A stretch of DNA of 5,423 nt from Solirubrobacteraceae bacterium (GCA_025928415.1 JAICJK010000202.1:1-5423), one strand, 5' to 3'. Positions 1 to 5,423 are shown, numbered from the stretch's first letter. Made by a program: numbers and translations. Notes: a model not told the origin generated them from the letters alone.

Positions 1-491
1 GCGGCATCAGGGGACCCGGTGGACGGGGCCGGCGCCGGGCCCGGCTGCGCCGGGGGGGCCGCGCTGCCGCGCCGGTCCACGGCCGCGACCCGGCGGCGGG
101 CATCGCGGCCCTTGACGTCGACGGTCACCGCGATGCTGGCCTGCGACAGGATCGCGCCGACGACCATCACCGCGGACCCGGCGAGCGCCAGCCAGGCGCC
201 GGTGTCGAGATCGGCGCCCTGGGCGTCCGGCGGGGGGTTGATCAGCTGGGAGACGACGACGGCGCAGGCGGCCAGCGAGAGGCCGAGCACGACGCGGCCG
301 TCCCCGGCGGCGAGATGCCCGAAGGCCGCCGCCGCCGCGCCGAGGGCCAGCGCGGCGAGCAGCAGGTCGAGCGTCTCGAACACGTGCCATGCGGTGCCGC
401 CCGGCTGGTACCAGCTCACCCACAGGGCGATCAGCAGCGCGGCCGCGCCGAGGGCGACGAGCAGGGGTCCGGCATCGAGTCTGCGGTCCAT
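1..491 (-). CDS. Four-helix integral membrane protein, function unknown (C-terminus off window)
   Basis: I do not recognise this gene. The reading frame opens with ATG at 491 and stays open to base 1, giving 163 residues without a stop, so the C-terminus is missing. Four hydrophobic stretches are visible at about residues 8-28, 43-60, 67-84 and 99-118. A short polar loop (NPPPDAQGADLDTG) lies before the last helix. After helix 4 comes a basic stretch with KGRDARRR (127-134), then a Pro/Ala-rich, probably disordered tail. By the positive-inside rule the basic tail should be cytoplasmic, which with four helices places the N-terminus inside too. There is no signal peptide or catalytic motif. The start is supported by a strong GGGAGGA ribosome site about 9 bases upstream. 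It follows the cystathionine gamma-lyase gene by 65 bases on the same strand, so cotranscription is possible but not shown. Reality of the gene is fairly sure; function is unknown. Confidence 0.8.
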   Translation of the reverse strand, partial: MDRRLDAGPLLVALGAAALLIALWVSWYQPGGTAWHVFETLDLLLAALALGAAAAAFGHLAAGDGRVVLGLSLAACAVVVSQLINPPPDAQGADLDTGAWLALAGSAVMVVGAILSQASIAVTVDVKGRDARRRVAAVDRRGSAAPPAQPGPAPAPSTGSPDA

Positions 492-500
492 GGGTTCGAG

Positions 501-517
501 TCCTCCCGGTTCGAGGA
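501..517 (-). promoter_or_regulatory. Ribosome binding site of the membrane gene, drawable as a small hairpin
   Basis: On the minus strand the Shine-Dalgarno sequence GGGAGGA (rc of 501-507) sits about 9 bases before the ATG at 491 and decides that start. The transcript can fold UCCUC (rc of 513-517) against GAGGA (rc of 501-505), a perfect 5-bp stem with a 7-base loop, which would cover the ribosome site. The same stretch also holds an 8-bp direct repeat, GGTTCGAG on the plus strand at 493-500 and 508-515, flanking the ribosome site with a 15-bp period. The ribosome site is solid; regulation by the hairpin is inference and such a short stem may be chance in GC-rich DNA. Confidence 0.5.
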
Positions 518-556
518 TCCCCACACTGTGCCAGCCCGGGCGGCGGCCCATGCCGG

Positions 557-1633
557 TCAGGCGATGGCGGCCAGCAGGTCGTCCACGAGGTCGCGCGGGG
601 CCTCGATGCCGCAGGACAGCCTGACGAGGTCTGCCGGGACCGCCGCCGCCGATCCCTCCACGGACTGGTGCGTCATCGCCTGGGGCACCTCGACGAGCGA
701 CTCGACCCCGCCGAGCGACTCGGCCAGCGTGAACAGCTCGGTCCGCTGGGCGATGCCCGCCGCGTCGGGATGGCGGAAGGACACCATCCCGCTGAAGCCC
801 GGCCAGCGCACGTCGGTGACGCCGGGCGTGGCGCGCAGCGCCTCGCTCACCGCCGCGGCGCTCGCCGCGTGCGCGGCCATCCGCAGCGGCAGCGTGCGCA
901 GCCCGCGGTGCACGAGGAAGCAGTCGAACGGACCGGGGACCGCGCCGACCGCGTTCTGGACGAAGCCCACCGCGGCCGCGGCCTGGTCGTCGCGCACCAC
1001 CACCGCGCCGCCCACGGTGTCCGAGTGGCCGCCGAGGTACTTCGTGGTCGAGTGCACGACCGCGTCGGCGCGCTGCTCGAGCGGGCGCTGGTTGACCGGC
1101 GTGGCGAAGGTGCTGTCGACCGCGACGAACGCGTCCCGCTTGCGCGCGACGATCGCGTCGAGGTCCACGACGTTCAGCAGCGGGTTGGTCGGCGTCTCGA
1201 CCCAGATCAGGCGCGTGTCGTCGCGGATCGCGCGCTCGACCGCGTCGAGGTCGGTCTGGTCGGCGAGCGTGTAGTCCAGGCCCCAGCGGGCCAGCACCTT
1301 GTCGACGAGCCGGAACGTCCCGCCGTACAGGTCGGCGGGCAGGACGATGTGGTCGCCCGCGCGGCAGACCGTCGTCAGCAGCGCGTGGGTGGCCGCCATG
1401 CCGGACGAGAACGCCCGCGCGTAGCCGCCCTCGAGCTCCCCGAGCGCCCGCTCGAGCGCCGTGCGCGTCGGGTTGGCCGAGCGCGCGTAGTCGAAGTCCT
1501 CGACGTACTCGCCGACGGCGGACTGCGCGAAGGTCGACGTCTGGTGGATCGCGGGGATGACCGACCCGTACGAGGGGTCGGGCGCGAGCCCCGCGTGGAC
1601 GGCGCGGGTCTGCAGCGCGTGCCGGCCGGTCAC
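557..1633 (-). CDS. metB: Cystathionine gamma-lyase / gamma-synthase family PLP enzyme
   Basis: This is a 358-residue cytoplasmic, PLP-dependent enzyme of the Cys/Met metabolism family. Visible landmarks are Y49-x-R51 and NPTR (54-57) for the PLP phosphate contact from the neighbouring subunit, SSGMAA (76-81), the ring-stacking Y103 in YGGTFRL, D173 in VDSTFATP, the Schiff-base lysine K198 in HSTTKYLGGHSD, SLGGVESL (306-313), MTH (320-322) and the substrate-carboxylate R338 in VRLSCGIE. The GTG start at 1633 is the only sensible one: the next in-frame Met is residue 79. It overlaps the upstream cbs stop as GTGA, with GAGG about 10 bases upstream, so translation is probably coupled. Next to cbs, the likely reaction is cystathionine to cysteine, 2-oxobutyrate and ammonia, but gamma-synthase activity cannot be excluded from sequence; the symbol follows the usual actinobacterial naming. 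It is some 20 residues shorter than the usual 380-390, mostly through loss of one segment near residue 280. Confidence 0.93.
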   Translation of the reverse strand: MTGRHALQTRAVHAGLAPDPSYGSVIPAIHQTSTFAQSAVGEYVEDFDYARSANPTRTALERALGELEGGYARAFSSGMAATHALLTTVCRAGDHIVLPADLYGGTFRLVDKVLARWGLDYTLADQTDLDAVERAIRDDTRLIWVETPTNPLLNVVDLDAIVARKRDAFVAVDSTFATPVNQRPLEQRADAVVHSTTKYLGGHSDTVGGAVVVRDDQAAAAVGFVQNAVGAVPGPFDCFLVHRGLRTLPLRMAAHAASAAAVSEALRATPGVTDVRWPGFSGMVSFRHPDAAGIAQRTELFTLAESLGGVESLVEVPQAMTHQSVEGSAAAVPADLVRLSCGIEAPRDLVDDLLAAIA

Positions 1634-3027
1634 CGGGCCAGGGCCTCGAGCAGGTCGGCGCGGGTCACGATGCCCGCGGGACGGCCGTCCTCGGTGACCA
1701 GCAGCGCCTGGCGCTCGCCGACGAGCAGCTCGACGGCGTCGCGCACGGGATCGGTGCTGCTGACCGCGTAGAGGGGCGGCTCCATGACCTCGGCGATGCG
1801 CGCGCCCAGCAGCGACGGGTCGCCGACCGCGTGCTTGAGCAGCCCGCGCTCGCCGACCGAGCCGACGACCGTCGTGGCGTCGTTGGCGCTGACGACCGGG
1901 AGCTGGGAGACGCCGTGCTCGTGCAGCAGCGCCACGGCGTCGGCGACCTTCTGGTGGGCGTGCACGGTGACCAGCGGCGGGAGCTGGCCCGTGGCGCTGA
2001 CGTCGTGCTTGCGCTGCAGGACGTCGCCCACGCGCTGGTCGCCCTCGCGCTCGAGGAAGCCGTACTGGGTCATCCAGGCGTCGGAGTAGACCTTCGACAG
2101 GTAGCTGCGCCCGCCGTCGGGCAGGATCACCGCGACCATCGCCTCCGGGTCCTCGACCTCCGCGGCGACCTGCAGCGCCGCGTGCAGGGCGGTGCCCCCC
2201 GAGCCGCCGGCGAGGATCCCCTCCAGGCGGGCGAGCTTGCGTGCCGTCAGGAACGAGTCCTTGTCGGTGACGGTGATGTAGCGGTCGACCACGGACGGGT
2301 CGAACGTGGCCGGCCAGAAGTCCTCGCCGACGCCCTCCACGAGGTAGGGCCTGGCCTCGCCGCCGGAGTACACCGACCCGTAGGGGTCGGCGCCGACGAC
2401 CACGATGGCGGGGTTGCGCTCCTTGAGGTAGCGCCCGGCACCCGTGATCGTGCCGCCCGTCCCGATCCCGGCGACGAGGTGGGTGATGCGGCCCTCCGAC
2501 TGCTCCCACAGCTCCGGGCCGGTCGACGCGTGGTGCGCGGCCGGGTTGGCCGGGTTGGCGTACTGGTTGGGCTGGAAGGCGCCCGGGATCTCCTGCGCCA
2601 GGCGGTCGGCGACGCGGTAGTAGGACTCCGGGGAGTCCGGCGGGACCTCGGTCGGGGCGACGACGACCTCGGCGCCGTAGGCGCGCAGCAGGTCGATCTT
2701 CTCCGAGGACATCTTGTCCGGCATCACCGCGATGACCCGGTAGCCCTTCAGGCGGGCGGCGATGGCCAGGCCGGTGCCCGTGTTGCCCGACGTCGGCTCG
2801 ACGATGGTGCCGCCGGGCTGCAGGTCGCCGGCGCGCTCGGCCGCCTCGATGAGCGCCACCGCGACCCGGTCCTTGATCGAGCCGCCGGGGTTCAGCGCCT
2901 CGACCTTGGCCACGAGCTGCGGCGCGAGGCCGGCGCCCATGCGCGACAGCCGGACGAGGGGGGTGCCGCCGATCGCGTCGAGGATCGAGTCCTGGACGCC
3001 CGCGAGGGCCCTGGTGGAGGTGTGCAT
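1630..3027 (-). CDS. cbs: Cystathionine beta-synthase with C-terminal CBS-domain pair
   Basis: A 465-residue cytoplasmic enzyme that condenses serine with homocysteine to cystathionine, the first step of reverse transsulfuration. The fold-type II PLP domain spans about 11-325: Schiff-base K52 in NPGGSIKDR, substrate loop PTSGNTGTG (78-86), PLP-phosphate loop GIGTGGTITG (187-196), the VEGVGEDFWP stretch (230-239) typical of true CBS rather than cysteine synthase, and S276 in GGSGG near the pyridine nitrogen. Two CBS motifs follow at about 350-402 and 411-465, a Bateman module that binds adenosyl ligands in relatives. There is no N-terminal heme-binding extension, as expected for bacteria. Length matches the mycobacterial enzyme, about 464 residues. 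The ATG at 3027 is chosen because the family sequence begins near residue 11; no good ribosome site precedes it. It is first in the operon, overlaps the gamma-lyase gene by 4 bases, and faces an Lrp-type regulator. Serine-type specificity is inferred from domain layout and neighbours. Confidence 0.95.
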   Translation of the reverse strand: MHTSTRALAGVQDSILDAIGGTPLVRLSRMGAGLAPQLVAKVEALNPGGSIKDRVAVALIEAAERAGDLQPGGTIVEPTSGNTGTGLAIAARLKGYRVIAVMPDKMSSEKIDLLRAYGAEVVVAPTEVPPDSPESYYRVADRLAQEIPGAFQPNQYANPANPAAHHASTGPELWEQSEGRITHLVAGIGTGGTITGAGRYLKERNPAIVVVGADPYGSVYSGGEARPYLVEGVGEDFWPATFDPSVVDRYITVTDKDSFLTARKLARLEGILAGGSGGTALHAALQVAAEVEDPEAMVAVILPDGGRSYLSKVYSDAWMTQYGFLEREGDQRVGDVLQRKHDVSATGQLPPLVTVHAHQKVADAVALLHEHGVSQLPVVSANDATTVVGSVGERGLLKHAVGDPSLLGARIAEVMEPPLYAVSSTDPVRDAVELLVGERQALLVTEDGRPAGIVTRADLLEALAR

Positions 3028-3116
3028 GGAGCCATGGTGCCAGAACCTGCGGTCCCGGAACGTGTTGGGCGAAGATCCTTCGGCGTAGCGTCGACTGGGA
3101 AGCGTAGTCTTCGGCC
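3028..3116. promoter_or_regulatory. Divergent control region between cbs and the Lrp/AsnC-type gene
   Basis: These 89 bases must carry the promoters of both the cbs operon (minus strand) and the regulator (plus strand). They are less GC-rich than the flanking genes. Two imperfectly related inverted repeats are visible: CGAAG-ATC-CTTCG at 3070-3082 and GAAG-6 bases-CTTC at 3099-3112. CTTCGGC recurs at 3078-3084 and 3109-3115 (31 bp apart), and GCGTAG at 3083-3088 and 3102-3107 (19 bp apart). Repeated half-sites are what an autoregulating Lrp/AsnC protein would use, so this is a candidate operator. No convincing -35 box is seen for either gene. The operator role is inference from position and symmetry. 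Confidence 0.5.
3105..3110 (+). promoter_or_regulatory. Possible -10 box for the regulator, leaderless start
   Basis: TAGTCT fits the TANNNT pattern of actinobacterial -10 boxes. It ends 6 bases before the ATG at 3117, so transcription would start on or next to the A of the start codon. This agrees with the absence of any purine-rich ribosome site upstream of that ATG. No clear -35 box is present, so the call rests on one hexamer and its spacing. It overlaps the second GAAG/CTTC inverted repeat, so a bound regulator could block it. Confidence 0.35.
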
Positions 3117-3614
3117 ATGGACGCGAGCAGGCCCGTGGGCCCGAACGACCTCGATGCGACCGATCGCGCGATCCTCACCGCGCTGGCCGGCGACGCGCGC
3201 ATCTCCAACGCGCGCTTGGCGCAGCGGGTGGGCGTCGCGCCGTCGACGTGCCTGGTGCGCGTGCGGGCGCTGCGCGAGCGCGGGGTGATCCAGGGCTTCC
3301 ACGCCGAGCTCGACCTCGCCGCGCTCGGCCGGCCGCTGCAGGCGATGGTCGCGATCCGGCTGTCGGTGCACGATCGCGAGCAGATCGTCGCCTTCACCGC
3401 CGCCGTCCGGGGCCTGCCGGGCGTGCTGTCGGTCTTCCACATGACCGGGGTCAACGACTACCTGGTCTGGGTCGCCGCGCGCGATCCGCAGGACCTGCGC
3501 GAGTTCGTCGTCGACCACCTCGCCACGCACCCGGCGGTCGCCCATGCCGAGACCTCGCTGATCTACGAGCACCGGCGCGGCCCCGGGATCTGGGGCGCGG
3601 CCGATCCGGCCTAG
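3117..3614 (+). CDS. Lrp/AsnC-family transcriptional regulator
   Basis: A 165-residue DNA-binding regulator, close to the usual 150-165 of the family. The N-terminal winged helix-turn-helix spans about 11-60: LDATDRAIL opens it, LAQRVGVAPSTCLVRVRAL (34-52) carries the turn and recognition helix, and ERGVIQGF (54-61) is the family's linker signature. The C-terminal RAM (ACT-like) effector and oligomerisation domain runs from about 74 to 152, with GVNDYLV (111-117) in the effector-loop position. Family members assemble as dimers to octamers and respond to amino acids. The ligand cannot be read from sequence; the divergent cbs/gamma-lyase operon suggests a sulfur amino acid or related metabolite, and autoregulation is likely. 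The ATG at 3117 gives the family-typical N-terminus and suits a leaderless transcript. Its stop lies 11 bases from the stop of the convergent PAC2 gene, leaving no room for separate terminators. Confidence 0.93.
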   Translation: MDASRPVGPNDLDATDRAILTALAGDARISNARLAQRVGVAPSTCLVRVRALRERGVIQGFHAELDLAALGRPLQAMVAIRLSVHDREQIVAFTAAVRGLPGVLSVFHMTGVNDYLVWVAARDPQDLREFVVDHLATHPAVAHAETSLIYEHRRGPGIWGAADPA

Positions 3615-3625
3615 GGCCTACGGGG

Positions 3626-4549
3626 CTAGCGCCCGCCGCCGGCCGGCCCGGTGCCCGCGGGGCCGCCGCCCGCCGGGCCGCCGCCGGGCCCGCGCTGGCG
3701 CAGGAAGCGCTGGAACTCGCGCGCGAGGACGTCGCCGCTCGGCAGGTCCTGCGGACGCAGGTCGGGCTCCTCGTCGGCCGCCGCCTGCTCGAGGCGCTCC
3801 ACGAAGGCCTGGACCTCCGGGTCGCTCTGCACGGCGAGCGAGACCTGCCGCTCGTACTCCGCGGCCGCGGACTCGAGCTCCTGCGCGTCGACGGACACCC
3901 CGACGAGCCCCTCGACCTTGCGCACGAGCGCGAGCGCGGCCTTCGGGTTCGGCGCCGCGGCGACGTAGTGCGGCACGCTGGCCCACAGCGACGCGGCCGG
4001 GATGCCCGCCTCCTGGCAGGCCGCCTGGAGCACGCCGACGATGCCGGTCGGCCCCTCGTAGTCCGAGCCCGTCATGCCGACGCGGTCCACGAGCGCCTCG
4101 TCGCTGGCCAGCCCCGTGACGTGCACCGGGCGCGAGTGCGGCACGTCGGCCAGCAGCGCGCCGAGCGACACCACCATCTGCGTCCCGAGCGCCTCGGCCA
4201 GCTCGACGACGAGCCCGGTGAACGTGCGCCAGCGCATCGACGGCTCGGGGCCCTGCAGCAGCACCAGGTCGCGAGGCGCGCGGGGCACCCGCGCGGCGAA
4301 CACGTCGACCGACGGCCACTCGACCTCGCGCGTGCGGCCCTCGGCGAAGGCGACCCGCGGACGGGTGGCCTGGAAGTCGAAGAACTCCTCGGGGTCGATG
4401 CGCGCGAAGCGCGTGGCGCCGAGCGAGGACCCCATGAACTGGACCGCGGCCGAGGCGGCGTCACCGGCATCGTTCCACCCGGTGAAGGCGCACACGAGGG
4501 CGGGAGCGCGGAGCCCGTCAGGGCGGCTCTCCCAGATCAGCGGCTGCAT
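3626..4549 (-). CDS. PAC2-family protein (proteasome assembly chaperone 2 fold)
   Basis: A 307-residue cytoplasmic protein of the PAC2 / DUF75 family, common in actinobacteria and named after a eukaryotic proteasome assembly chaperone; the bacterial role is unsettled. Seen from the ATG: the opening RPDGLRAP and signature FTGWNDAGDAAS (22-33), DPEEFFDFQATRP (52-64), LLQGPEPSMRWRTF (97-110), GALLADVPHSRP (130-141), YEGPTG (164-169) and SVPHYVAAAPNPKA (191-204). A charged helical section (about 225-285) follows, then a Gly/Pro/Ala repeat tail. I prefer the ATG at 4549 because GGTGG lies 5 bases before it and relatives begin near this residue. An in-frame GTG at 4558 would add three residues and could serve a leaderless transcript. 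It converges on the Lrp-type gene and diverges from the OB-HD gene. Nothing in the window shows proteasome genes, so a link to protein degradation is only possible. Confidence 0.88.
   Translation of the reverse strand: MQPLIWESRPDGLRAPALVCAFTGWNDAGDAASAAVQFMGSSLGATRFARIDPEEFFDFQATRPRVAFAEGRTREVEWPSVDVFAARVPRAPRDLVLLQGPEPSMRWRTFTGLVVELAEALGTQMVVSLGALLADVPHSRPVHVTGLASDEALVDRVGMTGSDYEGPTGIVGVLQAACQEAGIPAASLWASVPHYVAAAPNPKAALALVRKVEGLVGVSVDAQELESAAAEYERQVSLAVQSDPEVQAFVERLEQAAADEEPDLRPQDLPSGDVLAREFQRFLRQRGPGGGPAGGGPAGTGPAGGGR
3638..3682 (-). repeat. Three tandem 15-bp units encoding the Gly/Pro/Ala tail of the PAC2 protein
   Basis: Read on the minus strand, three consecutive 15-base units encode GGPAG, GGPAG and TGPAG (residues 290-304 from the ATG), followed by GGR and the stop. 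The first two units differ at one base, the third at several more. This is an in-frame minisatellite-like expansion at the extreme C-terminus and should be a flexible, disordered extension. Copy number may vary between strains. Confidence 0.7.
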
Positions 4550-4574
4550 CCGATCCACCGTACATCATGGTTCT
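4550..4574. promoter_or_regulatory. Very short divergent promoter region between PAC2 and OB-HD genes
   Basis: Only 25 bases separate the preferred ATG of the PAC2 gene from the GTG of the OB-HD gene (16 if the PAC2 GTG at 4558 is used). The near-symmetrical core GTACATCATGGT (4560-4571) gives a weak -10-like hexamer on each strand: CATCAT at 4563-4568 (+), 6 bases before GTG 4575, and CATGAT at 4564-4569 (-), 5 bases before GTG 4558. Both keep the important second-position A and final T. If they are real, the two promoters overlap almost completely and would compete. Each lacks an obvious -35 box, so this is tentative. Confidence 0.35.
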
Positions 4575-5423
4575 GTGCCCTCAGACCGCCCGCCCGCCGC
4601 GGCCGCCGGCGCGCCGGCGGCTCCCATCGCGACCCTGCGCGCCGGCGACGCGATCGACGGGACCTACGCGTGTACGCGCAAGGACAGGCTGTCGGCGCGC
4701 TCCGGCGCGCCCTACCTCGCGCTGGAGCTCCGCGACCGCACCGGCGCGATCCCCGCGCGCGTGTTCCGGGACGCCGACGCGGCGGCGGGGCGCTTCGACC
4801 GCGGCGACCTCGTGCGCGTGCGCGGGAAGGTCGAGCGCTTCCGCGAGGAGCTGCAGGTCGACGTGGCGCAGATCGCCCGGACCAGCCCGGGCGACGCCGA
4901 CCCGGCGGCCTTCCTGCCCGTCGCCTATCGCGACCTCGACGAGCTCGACGGCTTCCTCGAGCACCTCGCGCGCGAGGTCCACGACCCGGGCTACCGGGCG
5001 CTGCTCGACGCCCTGCTCGGGGACGCGGAGCTGCGCGCCGCCCTGCGCCGCGCGCCGTGCTCGCGCGCGGGCCACCACGCGTACCTCGGCGGCCTGCTGG
5101 AGCACACCGTCGCGGTCGCCACGCTCGCCCAGGAGGCGTGCATCCTGCACCCGCGCCTGAACTCCGACCTGCTGCTCGCCGCCGCCGTCGTCCACGACCT
5201 CGGCCGCACGCAGGAGTTCACCTACGGCGCGGAGATCGGCCTCACCGACGCCGGGCGCCTGCTGGGCCACGTCGAGCTCGGGCTCCGCCTGCTGGCGGCG
5301 CGCGCGGCGCGGGTGCCCGCGCTCGACGAGGCGCGCCACCTGGCGCTGGCGCACTGCGTGCTGACCCACCACGGGCCCGACGCGGCGCCGGGGCGGCGCT
5401 TCGCGTCCCCCGAGGCGCTGGCC
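4575..5423 (+). CDS. OB-fold + HD-domain protein, YhaM-like 3'-5' exoribonuclease family (C-terminus off window)
   Basis: An open frame of 283 codons runs from GTG 4575 through the right edge with no stop. After an Ala/Pro-rich leader (2-17), an OB-fold nucleic-acid-binding domain spans about 20-98, including LALELRDRTGAIPARVF and GDLVRVRGKVERFREELQVDV. A linker leads to an HD phosphohydrolase domain (about 150 onward): HHAYLGGLLEHT (167-178), the metal-binding HD pair H207-D208 in VVHDLGR, GRLLGH (227-232) and THHG (264-267). This order and these motifs match the Firmicutes YhaM / CBF1 family, manganese-dependent 3'-5' exoribonucleases that trim RNA ends. Nuclease activity here is inferred from family only, as HD domains also include nucleotide hydrolases. 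GTG 4575 is chosen because no other start codon in this frame lies ahead of the OB fold; there is no ribosome site, so a leaderless transcript is likely. Family proteins are about 310-330 residues, so only a short C-terminal part should be missing. Confidence 0.85.
   Translation, partial: MPSDRPPAAAAGAPAAPIATLRAGDAIDGTYACTRKDRLSARSGAPYLALELRDRTGAIPARVFRDADAAAGRFDRGDLVRVRGKVERFREELQVDVAQIARTSPGDADPAAFLPVAYRDLDELDGFLEHLAREVHDPGYRALLDALLGDAELRAALRRAPCSRAGHHAYLGGLLEHTVAVATLAQEACILHPRLNSDLLLAAAVVHDLGRTQEFTYGAEIGLTDAGRLLGHVELGLRLLAARAARVPALDEARHLALAHCVLTHHGPDAAPGRRFASPEALA

Noticed and set aside
491..516. GGGTTCGAGTCC resembles the T-arm of a tRNA and, being repeated, suggested a tRNA end or an attachment site.
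   Set aside because: The bases around the loop do not form the 5-bp T stem, no acceptor, D or anticodon arms are present, and the upstream bases are protein coding.
389..1771. A long plus-strand open frame antisense to the gamma-lyase gene.
   Set aside because: It has no recognisable motifs and biased Arg/Ala/Val composition; the minus-strand PLP enzyme accounts for the region.
1831..3288. A long plus-strand open frame (485 codons) antisense to cbs.
   Set aside because: Composition is typical of GC-rich antisense shadow (Val/Arg/Gly/Asp/Leu-rich without motifs), while the opposite strand holds an unmistakable cystathionine beta-synthase.
1634..3454. The gamma-lyase reading frame stays open for about 1.8 kb upstream on the minus strand, suggesting a 965-residue fusion protein.
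   Set aside because: The upstream part is Arg/Pro/Gly-rich shadow translation lying over cbs in another frame and over the antisense of the Lrp-type gene. Clear homology begins only at the GTG at 1633.
3599..3611. Perfect GGCCG-ATC-CGGCC inverted repeat just before the Lrp-type stop codon, a possible terminator for the convergent genes.
   Set aside because: The stem is only 5 bp, lies inside coding sequence, and no T-tract follows on either strand. Such repeats are expected by chance at this GC content.
3629..3700. Dense GC-rich direct and inverted repeats resembling a repeat array or a strong terminator.
   Set aside because: They are explained by the codons of the Gly/Pro/Ala tail of the PAC2 protein; there is no unique-spacer pattern as in CRISPR and no T-tract.
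4581..5372. A minus-strand open frame of 263 codons opposite the OB-HD gene.
   Set aside because: It is Arg/Val/Ala/Glu-rich with no motifs; the plus strand carries OB-fold and HD motifs in a continuous frame.

Overview
The window is very GC-rich, with little intergenic space and GTG starts. It looks like a high-GC actinobacterial chromosome. The gene set (a Mycobacterium-type cystathionine beta-synthase with a C-terminal CBS pair, a PAC2-family protein, and a YhaM-like OB-fold/HD protein) would suit a deep-branching actinobacterium such as the Solirubrobacterales/Thermoleophilia. That placement is inference from protein style only. I see no tRNA, rRNA, CRISPR array, insertion sequence, prophage or plasmid signal.

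Left part (1-3027, all on the minus strand). A cystathionine beta-synthase gene (1630-3027) overlaps by 4 bases a gene for a cystathionine gamma-lyase/synthase family PLP enzyme (557-1633). After a 65-base gap comes a four-helix membrane protein of unknown function (491 to the window edge). The two enzymes together would form a reverse transsulfuration module, homocysteine + serine to cystathionine to cysteine. The membrane gene may be a third member of the operon or a separate unit; a small hairpin can be drawn over its ribosome binding site.

Middle (3028-3614). An Lrp/AsnC-family regulator is divergent from the cysteine genes across 89 bases containing GAAG/CTTC inverted repeats. It is the obvious candidate regulator of the cbs operon. 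Its ATG lies where a leaderless transcript from a TANNNT hexamer would begin.

Right part (3626-5423). A PAC2-family protein with a Gly/Pro/Ala-repeat tail lies on the minus strand, tail to tail with the regulator. It is divergent from a plus-strand OB-fold + HD-domain protein resembling the YhaM 3'-5' exoribonuclease family, which runs off the right edge. Their start codons are only about 16-25 bases apart, so their promoters must overlap or lie inside the opposite genes.

Overall this is ordinary, tightly packed core chromosome rather than an accessory island, and I do not see a clear new system. The points most worth following are the short cystathionine gamma-lyase lacking a conserved segment, the candidate operator between regulator and cbs, the possible occluded ribosome binding site ahead of the membrane gene, and the PAC2 / OB-HD divergent pair.
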